Shown in pieces: positions 25,966 to 32,363 of a stretch of 63,816 nt of DNA. The notes beneath the pieces were generated by a model. The model was not told the origin of the DNA and searched no databases. It saw only the letters and a program-made list of their open reading frames with translations. Made by a program: the position numbers and the translations under genes. The stretch's first letter is position 1, and every line of letters begins with the position of its first letter. Source of the DNA: a virus; the IMG/VR virus record IMGVR_UViG_3300032224_001028, positions 1 through 63,816 of that record; one strand, 5' to 3'.

Positions 25966-26357
25966 GCCTAAGCGGGATAATTGCAACGAAGATAGAGTTT
26001 GAAGAGGACAGATCCTCTAATTGCACTAGATTGCGTTCAGATTTGGTCGATTTGTCTCCATCAAAACGCACTAAAAACTACGGATATATCGTAACTTTCA
26101 GGCATCGCAGGAAGGCAAATAGATGTTCCTATGGAGGATGGAAGGCAAGGAAGGCAAGCGTTGATTTTGAATTGTATGTATGCGGAATGTATCGTCGTGA
26201 CGACAATACAAGGTGGACAAGGAGAAGCGACGTTCCATTAAAACACAGAAAAGTTTGGGACTTCATGGAAAACTCTGCTCCCGTTGTATGGGAAAAGAAC
26301 AAATGGTATATGTCTTTGTGGAGTGAATCGAAAAACCAAAAGGCGGATCTAGCGTGA
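25962..26357 (+). CDS. small basic protein, unknown
   Basis: 131 aa, Arg/Lys/Trp-rich, with beta-like segments (Y-G-Y-I-V-T-F-R-H-R-R-K-A). It ends in S-K-N-Q-K-A-D-L-A, sharing the K-N-Q-K end cassette. It shares M-S-L-S with its upstream neighbour, but little else. Function unknown. Confidence 0.55.
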   Translation: MSLSGIIATKIEFEEDRSSNCTRLRSDLVDLSPSKRTKNYGYIVTFRHRRKANRCSYGGWKARKASVDFELYVCGMYRRDDNTRWTRRSDVPLKHRKVWDFMENSAPVVWEKNKWYMSLWSESKNQKADLA

Positions 26358-26896
26358 GCGACGAGATCACCAAGCAGTACCACATCGAGTTTGTTCTAGG
26401 GATGAGTAAATCCACCCTGAAGCGCAAAATCTGGAATATGGCAAACAGTCCGGAAGCAATTCAGGCGTATAAGCTACTAAGTTCCAGAAGGAACGGACTC
26501 TTCACCTTGTCCGAGCTTTCCGGTTTGGCAGAATGGATTACTTGGGACGACGCATCAGCTAACGGAGAGCCGGATGCAGTTACCGGCCTAACCCTGTATC
26601 GAGATCGACGATGCAAACGCCGGTATGACCGAGCTTGCAGAACGATTCGTGAACTTGAAAAGATTGAGAAAGCAACCCAAGCAACCCAAGCAATTCAAGC
26701 AATGCAAGCAAACAGAATAGAAGTTTATATGTCCGAAAAGCGCATCAAAGAGTTTTCCAACCTTGATGATGCAATTATTTGGGCAAACCCTCGGCCTTGG
26801 TCGCATAGTCTTTTTTTTGAGTACTGGAACAGGAATGAATTAGTTCACAGTGGAATACTAAAACAAATCATAACAACCAATATGGAAGTCACATGA
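26354..26896 (+). CDS. hypothetical protein, possible HTH
   Basis: 180 aa. Residues ~38-110 have helical spacing (S-S-R-R-N-G-L-F-T-L-S-E-L-S-G-L-A-E-W then a Y-D-R-A-C-R-T-I-R-E-L helix) that could be a winged helix. A short A-T-Q-A-I-Q-A-M-Q-A repeat follows near residue 117. Function unknown. Confidence 0.5.
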   Translation: MSDEITKQYHIEFVLGMSKSTLKRKIWNMANSPEAIQAYKLLSSRRNGLFTLSELSGLAEWITWDDASANGEPDAVTGLTLYRDRRCKRRYDRACRTIRELEKIEKATQATQAIQAMQANRIEVYMSEKRIKEFSNLDDAIIWANPRPWSHSLFFEYWNRNELVHSGILKQIITTNMEVT

Positions 26897-27075
26897 ACCT
26901 AACCGAAGATATTCAAGATACGGACTGCCGGAAGTCTTTCGTGATGGTAAAAGGGGATTGGATCGATGCTTCCAAAGTCGAGTTCTTGGACATATCAGAG
27001 GATTTATACGGGCGAGATTGCATGACATTCATTTATGAGGGCAACCAATACGAAAGCGTTGTAGTGACAAAGTGA
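26893..27075 (+). CDS. small acidic protein, unknown
   Basis: 60 aa, overlapping neighbours by 4 bases on both sides; beta-like, with D-W-I-D-A-S-K-V-E-F-L. No family recognised. A GGAAGTCACATG ribosome-site region related to the repeated RBS cassette precedes it. Confidence 0.5.
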   Translation: MNLTEDIQDTDCRKSFVMVKGDWIDASKVEFLDISEDLYGRDCMTFIYEGNQYESVVVTK

Positions 27076-27356
27076 AAAATACTTGTTGTCAAAATCCAAG
27101 TACCGGCACTATTGAAGTCGTGAAACAAAGAAACCTCCCTGCCGGCCCCACAACTGCCAACAAAACTTGGCAGGAACGGGTGAACGAGCTTGAAGAGGAG
27201 GGATTTACCACCAGTGACGCACAAGGGGCCGTGGACGTCGAAATCATGGAAGGTTGGAGGCCCAGCGACTATCAACCTTGGATGAACCTTCCTCTTGGGG
27301 CCGATCTCTCCTACGAGGAAATGGGGAAATGGCTACGGAAGCAGGGGACAAAATGA
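27072..27356 (+). CDS. small cassette protein, C-C-Q-N type
   Basis: 94 aa from GTG 27072 (GTGA overlap) or 78 aa from the cassette GTG 27120. Its N-terminal stretch parallels that of the gene at 25520 (K-N-x-C-C-Q-N, then R-N-L-P). The rest is unrelated. Function unknown. Confidence 0.55.
   Translation: MKNTCCQNPSTGTIEVVKQRNLPAGPTTANKTWQERVNELEEEGFTTSDAQGAVDVEIMEGWRPSDYQPWMNLPLGADLSYEEMGKWLRKQGTK
27083..27122 (+). promoter_or_regulatory. promoter-start cassette copy 3
   Basis: TTGTTGTCA at 27083-27091, N17, CTAT at 27109-27112, N7, GTG at 27120. Confidence 0.7.
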
Positions 27357-27607
27357 GCGAGAAGATTACATTAGATTTGACTTTCCCTGCGTACCTAAAG
27401 GTTCTCAAGTTGGACAATACTCTTGTTGGAGGCCCAAGCTACATGGGCTTTGCCTACTTCTGGAATCACGAATACCGGCACTACCTAAGAGATGCCAGTG
27501 AGGTTGAAAGGGTCAGGGTTCACCGGAAACTCCTTAAGGCCGGCCTAGATGTCGATGGATGTAGCAAAAAACATGAAAAAATAATAATAAAGGAGGTAGG
27601 CGAATGA
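27353..27607 (+). CDS. small protein, unknown
   Basis: 84 aa from ATG 27353 (ATGA overlap). Contains Y-F-W-N-H-E-Y-R-H-Y-L, a His/aromatic helix, and a basic C-terminus. AAAGGAGG near its end serves the next gene. No family recognised. Confidence 0.55.
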   Translation: MSEKITLDLTFPAYLKVLKLDNTLVGGPSYMGFAYFWNHEYRHYLRDASEVERVRVHRKLLKAGLDVDGCSKKHEKIIIKEVGE

Positions 27608-27813
27608 AAACATATTTACTCAGATCAACTCGAAATGGAAATTACTACGGGTTAAGTAAGCCATACTTTTGCCCTTTCAATGGACAATTAAAAACCGTCG
27701 AAGGGTTCTTCGAGGGATGCTTCAAAGATGATGCGCTTCGCCTCACAAAACAGGAAGCAATCGATGCTTGGAAACGGTTTGATCCAACTAATCTTGAGAT
27801 TGTTGAACTATGA
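27604..27813 (+). CDS. small protein, unknown
   Basis: 69 aa, aromatic-rich N-terminus and an amphipathic C-terminal helix. Coupled by 4-base overlaps. Function unknown. Confidence 0.55.
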   Translation: MKTYLLRSTRNGNYYGLSKPYFCPFNGQLKTVEGFFEGCFKDDALRLTKQEAIDAWKRFDPTNLEIVEL

Positions 27814-27995
27814 GCGACAACGCCCCATTCCAAGTCGATGAAATTGTGATCATGCACAGTCCATTTACGGAGGAGGACGTGCTGGTAAATTACAGGGGCC
27901 GGAATGGTGCGAAAGCAGTCGTTATCCCAACCCCAAAGGGACTGCAAATGTCCGTGCCGGTGGAATGGCTACGGAAACAGGAGGAAAAGAAATGA
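27810..27995 (+). CDS. small SH3/chromo-like beta protein, unknown
   Basis: 61 aa with short alternating beta segments (V-D-E-I-V-I-M, V-L-V-N-Y-R-G-R, K-A-V-V-I-P-T-P-K-G, V-P-V-E-W-L). The strand pattern suggests a small barrel, but no family is recognised. Confidence 0.5.
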   Translation: MSDNAPFQVDEIVIMHSPFTEEDVLVNYRGRNGAKAVVIPTPKGLQMSVPVEWLRKQEEKK

Positions 27996-28225
27996 AAACC
28001 AAAGCAGAAAAGACGGGAATCAAGAAAACATCAGAAGCGACTAGGCGGAGGGTAGAGAAAATGATAACGCTCAAACTGTTCAAAAACCTTGGGCAAGCAG
28101 TTGCGCTAATTAATGACGCATCTTCGCTTATCGACTACGAGGATGAAAAGAATCCTAGCTACGGAATAAAATTCAGATGCGAGAAGTTTGTTAAGAAGAT
28201 GCTGAAGGAATGGCAAGGGAAATGA
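27992..28225 (+). CDS. small basic protein, unknown
   Basis: 77 aa from ATG 27992 (ATGA). Lys-rich N-terminus and helical body. Function unknown. Confidence 0.5.
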   Translation: MKTKAEKTGIKKTSEATRRRVEKMITLKLFKNLGQAVALINDASSLIDYEDEKNPSYGIKFRCEKFVKKMLKEWQGK

Positions 28226-28446
28226 AGTTTTACGAAGTACAATGGAGTGAAGGATTAGCCGGAAACATTCGACAATTTGCGACTACCCTAGCCGGAGTTA
28301 AGGAAATAAAGGCAAAAGCCAACCAGCGTAATGAAACCCCACGGGACTATTTCATTGTGACAAAGGTATCGTTTAAGAATCCTTCTGAACTGTGCAAATG
28401 GTTAAATAAGCATGCGAGAAGTGCAGAATGTTGTGGAGACGAATGA
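28222..28446 (+). CDS. small protein, unknown
   Basis: 74 aa from ATG 28222 (ATGA overlap), preferred over ATG 28210. Mixed alpha/beta; ends in a Cys pair (A-E-C-C-G-D-E). Function unknown. Confidence 0.5.
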   Translation: MKFYEVQWSEGLAGNIRQFATTLAGVKEIKAKANQRNETPRDYFIVTKVSFKNPSELCKWLNKHARSAECCGDE

Positions 28447-28775
28447 AAGCCATCCTAATTAACCCATCAGCTACGCCGGCCATACAAGAAGTCGAGATCG
28501 GCGGGGAACTCGAAGAGGCTCAAAAGCTAGTTGGGGGCTACATTGAAATGATCCGGCTAGGGGCCAAGGACGCTATTTTTATAGACGAGGATTGGAATAA
28601 TAAGGATCCCAAGAAACGCTTTTCCGGATCCTTTGAAATAGGTGCAGAAAAATACGGCAAGTTCACAATCGGAGGCAGGGGATTGATCGTCGGAATCAAG
28701 GGATCCGGCAACACTGACACGTCGCTAAACCTACTAAAAGCCTCCCAGTTGGTGACAGTACTCTCCAAAGTTTAA
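28443..28775 (+). CDS. DUF3846-like protein
   Basis: 110 aa from ATG 28443. The pattern I-G-G-E-L-E-E-A-Q-K-L-V-G-G-Y-I-E (residues ~19-35), followed by a D-A-I-F-I-D-E-D-W-N segment, resembles DUF3846, a small family found in phages and mobile elements with no settled function. Last gene before a short non-coding gap. Confidence 0.5.
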   Translation: MKAILINPSATPAIQEVEIGGELEEAQKLVGGYIEMIRLGAKDAIFIDEDWNNKDPKKRFSGSFEIGAEKYGKFTIGGRGLIVGIKGSGNTDTSLNLLKASQLVTVLSKV

Positions 28776-28792
28776 TTTCATTATTTACATAA

Positions 28793-28808
28793 AACGCTCA
28801 TAACGAGC
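28793..28808 (+). terminator. weak hairpin at end of a sub-operon
   Basis: CGCTC-ATAAC-GAGCG with AAATACTTTTG after it. It is a short stem and only a possible terminator, but it lies between a gene end and the next promoter cassette. Confidence 0.3.
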
Positions 28809-28817
28809 GAAATACTT

Positions 28818-28857
28818 TTGTTGTCAGTTTCGTTGCGTCACGACTATTGGAATCGTG
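28818..28857 (+). promoter_or_regulatory. promoter-start cassette copy 4
   Basis: TTGTTGTCA at 28818-28826, N17, CTAT at 28844-28847, N7, GTG at 28855. Here the region upstream of GTG has no usable start codon in that frame, which supports a DNA-level and not a protein-level reason for conservation. Confidence 0.75.
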
Positions 28858-29061
28858 AACGAAAAAAACCTCCCCGCCACCGGCCCCGCCAAGACGACCT
28901 ACAAAGTTAGCTTCAGCGACGGGGACGAAACCTTTTGCCACCTCTACAATAACCTTGCTGATGCGGAAGAAGCGAAACAATGGTGCATCGAAAATGAGGG
29001 GAATGGGAAATTGGAAATCTTCAGCCAAGAAACAAAAAACCAAAAAGGAGGACAGACATGA
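28855..29061 (+). CDS. small cassette protein
   Basis: 68 aa from GTG 28855. It begins with N-E-K-N-L-P and ends with E-T-K-N-Q-K, so both ends match the shared cassettes while the middle (beta/helix mix, D-G-D-E-T-F-C-H-L-Y) is different. No Shine-Dalgarno is visible before the GTG, so the mRNA may be leaderless. Confidence 0.6.
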   Translation: MNEKNLPATGPAKTTYKVSFSDGDETFCHLYNNLADAEEAKQWCIENEGNGKLEIFSQETKNQKGGQT

Positions 29062-29303
29062 AAACACGGAAACTGAAACTGCCGGCACTTAACAAGTACG
29101 CCAACCTCAAGGGCGATGACAGGGAGAACGTCGCAAAACTTCTCCTCGGTTCGCCACGGGGACGATACGTGATGGGTCAGGCTCTCGCCATCGGATACGA
29201 AACCCTGAAGAACACGGAACCCAGCAACGCCGAGGACATCGCCTTGATCGGCGACACGTTCTTCAAGCCCTTCTACCAGTTGAAAGTGAGTGGGGTTCTG
29301 TGA
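29058..29303 (+). CDS. small protein, unknown
   Basis: 81 aa, basic N-terminus and helical body; AAAAAGGAGG lies 10 bases upstream. Higher GC than neighbours. Function unknown. Confidence 0.55.
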   Translation: MKTRKLKLPALNKYANLKGDDRENVAKLLLGSPRGRYVMGQALAIGYETLKNTEPSNAEDIALIGDTFFKPFYQLKVSGVL

Positions 29304-29638
29304 AGTACCTGACCCTACTCCTCCTGACTGCCACCGGAGCCTTCGCCGACGGATACGAGGCATACAAGCGGGATTTCATGCTTAAGCAGTTGCCTCAGGT
29401 CATGTCGTCGAAGATGCCGGAGGAAGAGCGAAACGTGCGGATAGCGACGATGGAGTACCGGTGCTACCGGTACTACACCGAGCTAACAGATGAACGGAAG
29501 TTCTACTGGGAGTGGATGGATAAGTACGGCCTGAACGCAACAGAGTACGACCGAGAGAAACTTCGACGCTACATCGACACTCACTTCAGCTTGGGCCGAC
29601 GTACTTCCGGCCAGAGCTACGAGAACTTTGCTTTTTGA
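29300..29638 (+). CDS. small exported protein
   Basis: 112 aa from GTG 29300. The N-terminus is a signal peptide (M-K-Y-L-T-L-L-L-L-T-A-T-G-A-F-A, cleavage near residue 16), followed by a charged Tyr/Arg-rich helical protein. A periplasmic role is inferred. Its 3' half overlaps an antisense gene. Confidence 0.55.
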   Translation: MKYLTLLLLTATGAFADGYEAYKRDFMLKQLPQVMSSKMPEEERNVRIATMEYRCYRYYTELTDERKFYWEWMDKYGLNATEYDREKLRRYIDTHFSLGRRTSGQSYENFAF

Positions 29639-29782
29639 TTTCAGATTCGAGGCAACGAGCTTCGACAAGTAGGCAGACACACTAAGTTTTTCGAGACGGG
29701 CAAGACGCTGAAGGCTGAGTTTATTAGTTTGCGAAATCCATAATCCAACGAAAGTCCGTGTTGGATGTCGTTTGTTGGGCAT
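29483..29782 (-). CDS. ribbon-helix-helix-like DNA-binding protein
   Basis: 99 aa from ATG 29782 (AGGTAGG upstream; ATG 29839 would give 118 aa). Residues ~8-45 have the Arc/MetJ-type layout: a short strand (T-F-V-G-L-W-I-S) and two helices (K-L-S-L-Q-R-L-A-R-L-E-K then S-V-S-A-Y-L-S-K-L-V). The rest is poorly conserved-looking and antisense to the exported-protein gene. It faces two palindromes at 29828-29863 and may bind them. Confidence 0.5.
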   Translation of the reverse strand: MPNKRHPTRTFVGLWISQTNKLSLQRLARLEKLSVSAYLSKLVASNLKSKSKVLVALAGSTSAQAEVSVDVASKFLSVVLCCVQAVLIHPLPVELPFIC

Positions 29783-29827
29783 ACGGATACCTACCTGCTT
29801 CTCGGTAGAATCCAAGTAATTTAAGCC

Positions 29828-29863
29828 GGTGTAAAACACCGCATCTTTCTGGTGTTTAACACC
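29828..29863. promoter_or_regulatory. twin palindromic operators
   Basis: GGTGT-AAA-ACACC (29828-29840) and GGTGT-TTA-ACACC (29851-29863) are two copies of one 13-bp palindrome with centres 23 bp apart, about two helix turns. They sit in the divergent gap between the ribbon-helix-helix gene and the excisionase-like gene. Confidence 0.6.
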
Positions 29864-29910
29864 TTAGAAATAGCATTTACAATAAAGTGACATAATTGTA
29901 ATTAGCTTTG

Positions 29911-30207
29911 ATGGATCTCCCTGCCGGAAACGGAAGAGGACGAATTTCTGCTCACGAAAAGAGAAGATTAGATCTAGCCCTGAGCCTCAGGGAACTTTCG
30001 ATTGCCTACGGATTAACCTATGCCCGTATCTGCAAACTCAGAGAATGCGCCGGCTTTCCGATTTTGGAAGGAGTAGTTGTGCCGTCTGATTTTGACCGTT
30101 GGCGAGAGGAGTACTACCGGCGTCCACGTACTTCCTTAGATCTCCCATCTCAAACCGATCATACATTCGGTGAACTATTTCAGAACTATGATTCACCAGA
30201 CGCATAG
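29911..30207 (+). CDS. excisionase-like small DNA-binding protein
   Basis: 98 aa from ATG 29911. L-S-L-R-E-L-S-I-A-Y-G-L-T-Y-A-R-I-C-K-L-R near residues 23-43 is an HTH/winged-helix pattern as in MerR-type excisionases. It is followed by D-F-D-R-W-R. It runs into the 3' end of the integrase gene on the other strand (170-base antisense overlap). Role as a recombination directionality factor is inferred from position. Confidence 0.5.
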   Translation: MDLPAGNGRGRISAHEKRRLDLALSLRELSIAYGLTYARICKLRECAGFPILEGVVVPSDFDRWREEYYRRPRTSLDLPSQTDHTFGELFQNYDSPDA

Positions 30208-31117
30208 CCGAGGCACGGGGTACTTCGGCCCTACGCATTCGGCTCACACGGGTAATACGCAGACTGTGGAATGTATGGTTCGGCATACCAATTCGGTCAA
30301 ACATCCGGCGAAACCGGTAGGACGCCTTGCGGGGCATCAAGCAAGTAACCTTTGCCCCGCTTTCTACGATATGGGTCAGGAGGGGGAGGATCGATGCGGG
30401 GATGGGGATAAGGAAGGCTTTCGTTTCCCCGCCCTTAGGGTTAGGGAAAGTGACTGTTCGCCTTTCCAGATCGATACAAGAGGTGGGAATGCAACACTCC
30501 CTTAGCCGGCATCCGGTCGCCAAGCTGATCTCAAAGGCTACGCCCATCCAAGAGGGCTTTTTCATAAGTGCCATTCGGCACTTTTGGATCTCCTCATCGG
30601 TTAGCTCCGGACGGATTCTCTTTGCCGATTGTTGGCATTTATAGTCGTCCATGGGGCGACCTTCCATTTTCCCCAAAAGGCGTCCCTGCCGTTGGATAAT
30701 CTTCAGGATCTTCAACTCCTGAATCATGGTATTCCGAGAAAGTTTTTTTCTCGAAAGATTTTTCTTTACGTCATGTCTCCAAAGTATAAACAAGTTTGCG
30801 TGAATTGGCCCAAACTCATCCAGCCTAATTTTTCTCAGAGTCATAAATTGATTAATGCTTCGCCACGCCGAGAGGTAACGCTCACAAGTTCCAGTCATGA
30901 TCGGCATGTTTTCAATCATCGGAACAACCCAGTCGGTGCTTTTATTTTGGGGAACGCTAACCTCGCCAACGGAAAGGGTGGACGCATAAACTTTGGCACG
31001 GGCCGTAGCCAGTGGATCGGCAACAAGGTAGCGAGTAGCCTTAGCAACCCAGCGGTTGCCCTGCTTAATTCTAACGTACCAGAACTTCGAACGCTTTCTC
31101 TTATAGATACTCGCCAT
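30038..31117 (-). CDS. int: tyrosine recombinase integrase
   Basis: 359 aa from ATG 31117 (M-A-S-I-Y-K-R-K; an upstream ATG at 31147 is less likely). It has an N-terminal arm-binding-like segment, a core-binding helical domain (~60-160), and a catalytic domain with all key residues: Arg204 (G-C-R-L-R-E), His284-x-x-Arg287 (H-S-L-R), His310 and the nucleophile Tyr319 (R-M-Y-D-R). It catalyses integration into the host chromosome; the likely attP is just upstream of the gene. Good evidence that the phage is temperate. Confidence 0.92.
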   Translation of the reverse strand: MASIYKRKRSKFWYVRIKQGNRWVAKATRYLVADPLATARAKVYASTLSVGEVSVPQNKSTDWVVPMIENMPIMTGTCERYLSAWRSINQFMTLRKIRLDEFGPIHANLFILWRHDVKKNLSRKKLSRNTMIQELKILKIIQRQGRLLGKMEGRPMDDYKCQQSAKRIRPELTDEEIQKCRMALMKKPSWMGVAFEISLATGCRLRECCIPTSCIDLERRTVTFPNPKGGETKAFLIPIPASILPLLTHIVESGAKVTCLMPRKASYRFRRMFDRIGMPNHTFHSLRITRVSRMRRAEVPRASAMRLVNHSSEIVHRMYDRFEMGDLRKYVDAGSTPLANGQNQTAQLLLPKSESRRIL

Positions 31118-31189
31118 GTAACAAGTGTCACACGCAAATCTAATCAAATCAAATCGATAAGTGGCGGATTAAGTCACTATCATACAAAT

Positions 31190-31237
31190 CTTACCCTTGT
31201 ATCCTACCGTGGGTTCAAATCCCACCCCGTCCGAATG
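31190..31237 (+). other. candidate attP with tRNA 3'-end identity
   Basis: GTGGG-TTCAAAT-CCCAC followed by CCCGTCC has the exact form of a tRNA T-arm plus the 3' acceptor strand. No matching 5' half is present, so this is not a whole tRNA. An adjacent ATACAA...TTGTAT stem precedes it. Phages with tyrosine integrases often carry a tRNA 3' end beside int, so that integration restores the host tRNA. Confidence 0.6.
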
Positions 31238-31362
31238 TTACCAGTAAGTCAGTTACACTGCGCCAAGTATGCTTGTGGCATATGGGCGCATCTATTCACA
31301 CCAAAAATAAATAATTACCACGGGAGGCGTGTGCGCTTATCCCGTGCAAAGAAAGGCACAAA
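31238..31362 (+). promoter_or_regulatory. leader region before the recombination operon
   Basis: A non-coding gap with a CACGGGA...TCCCGTG stem (31319-31346). It must contain the promoter for the rightward recombination/replication operon, but no clear -35/-10 pair was seen. Confidence 0.35.
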
Positions 31363-31488
31363 ATGAACAAAATATACTACGCCCTATTTGAAGTTTTTAT
31401 CTTTTTGAAGGACTACTTCGAATACATCGCAAGGAAAATGGACGACCTCGCCGTGTGGTTCTACGAAAGGACGAACCAGCATGACTAA
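31363..31488 (+). CDS. 41-aa protein, unknown
   Basis: A short frame rich in aromatic and hydrophobic residues (Y-Y-A-L-F-E-V-F-I-F-L) overlaps the next short gene by 8 bases. An AAAGG site lies 10 bases upstream. Function unknown. Confidence 0.45.
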   Translation: MNKIYYALFEVFIFLKDYFEYIARKMDDLAVWFYERTNQHD

Positions 31489-31630
31489 TCCTAAACAGGA
31501 TAGTAAGGAGCCGAGTTGCGACCACGAACTAGACGTCAAAAAAGACATGAGCTTCCTCAACGTCCCTACCAGCACGAAGTCCCAATTACGGGAGGACGGA
31601 ATGGGATGGGAATACTTACACAACCAATAA
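31481..31630 (+). CDS. 49-aa protein, unknown
   Basis: A short polar frame (ends M-G-W-E-Y-L-H-N-Q) ending 10 bases before recT, with AAGGAG at its end serving recT. Function unknown. Confidence 0.45.
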   Translation: MTNPKQDSKEPSCDHELDVKKDMSFLNVPTSTKSQLREDGMGWEYLHNQ

Positions 31631-31640
31631 GGAGACAACC

Positions 31641-32363
31641 ATGAGCGACAAAGAAATTGCAGTAAAAAGCGAGAACACGATTCGGGAACTGATCGGATCC
31701 GACGAGTTCAAAAAGAAGATTTCCGATGCCCTGCCAAAGCACCTGACGCCGGAACGATTCGCACGGGTGGCACTGATGGCGATTAACAAGACGCCGGCCC
31801 TGCTGAATTGCACGAAGCCGAGCCTCTTTCAGTGCTTGGTAGATCTTGGGGCCATGGGCCTAGAACCGGATGGGCGACGGGCGCACCTGATCCCTTACGG
31901 CAACGTGGCTACTCTGGTGGTGGACTACAAAGGGATCCTTGACCTAATCATGCGCTCGGGCCACGTCCTATCGATCCATGCCGACGTAGTTTGCGAGGGT
32001 GACGTTTTTGAATACGACCTTGGGGAAATCAAACAGCACAAGATCGATTTCCGGAAGGATCGTGGGGCCGTAATTGCGGTCTATTGCATGATCCGCATGA
32101 AGGACGGATCAAACAAGTGTGAAGTCATGACAAAGGCCGACGTCGAATCGATCCGGTCACGTTCCAAGGCCGGTAAGTCTGGCCCTTGGGTTACGGACTG
32201 GAATGAGATGGCAAAAAAGACGGTATTCCGACGGGCATCCAAGTGGGTTCCCTTGTCGCCCGAAGTGCGGGATCAGATCGAACGTGAGGACGTCCATCAG
32301 TTTGCCGGTAAAGCGTCGAGCATACCGGTTGTTGCAACACCCATCTTTGAGGAAGCAAAATGA
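31641..32363 (+). CDS. recT: RecT-family single-strand annealing protein
   Basis: 240 aa. Typical RecT features are present: R-F-A-R-V-A-L-M-A-I near residues 39-48, C-L-V-D-L-G-A-M-G-L-E-P-D near 65-77, then A-H-L-I-P-Y-G and V-V-D-Y-K-G-I near 81-99. RecT proteins anneal complementary single strands during phage recombination and replication. The next gene encodes a Cas4/RecB-type nuclease, which would supply the resected ends. Confidence 0.9.
   Translation: MSDKEIAVKSENTIRELIGSDEFKKKISDALPKHLTPERFARVALMAINKTPALLNCTKPSLFQCLVDLGAMGLEPDGRRAHLIPYGNVATLVVDYKGILDLIMRSGHVLSIHADVVCEGDVFEYDLGEIKQHKIDFRKDRGAVIAVYCMIRMKDGSNKCEVMTKADVESIRSRSKAGKSGPWVTDWNEMAKKTVFRRASKWVPLSPEVRDQIEREDVHQFAGKASSIPVVATPIFEEAK

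Noticed and set aside
25520-27120. C-C-Q-N N-termini as a conserved peptide family
   Set aside because: Two of the five promoter cassettes carry the same DNA outside any open frame, so the peptide similarity is explained better by the DNA motif.
31150-31237. A complete tRNA gene
   Set aside because: Only the T-arm and 3' acceptor strand are present; no 5' acceptor GGACGGG or D-arm lies within tRNA distance.
30170-31366. Plus-strand frames opposite the integrase gene
   Set aside because: They are antisense to the intact int gene and show no domain or ribosome site.
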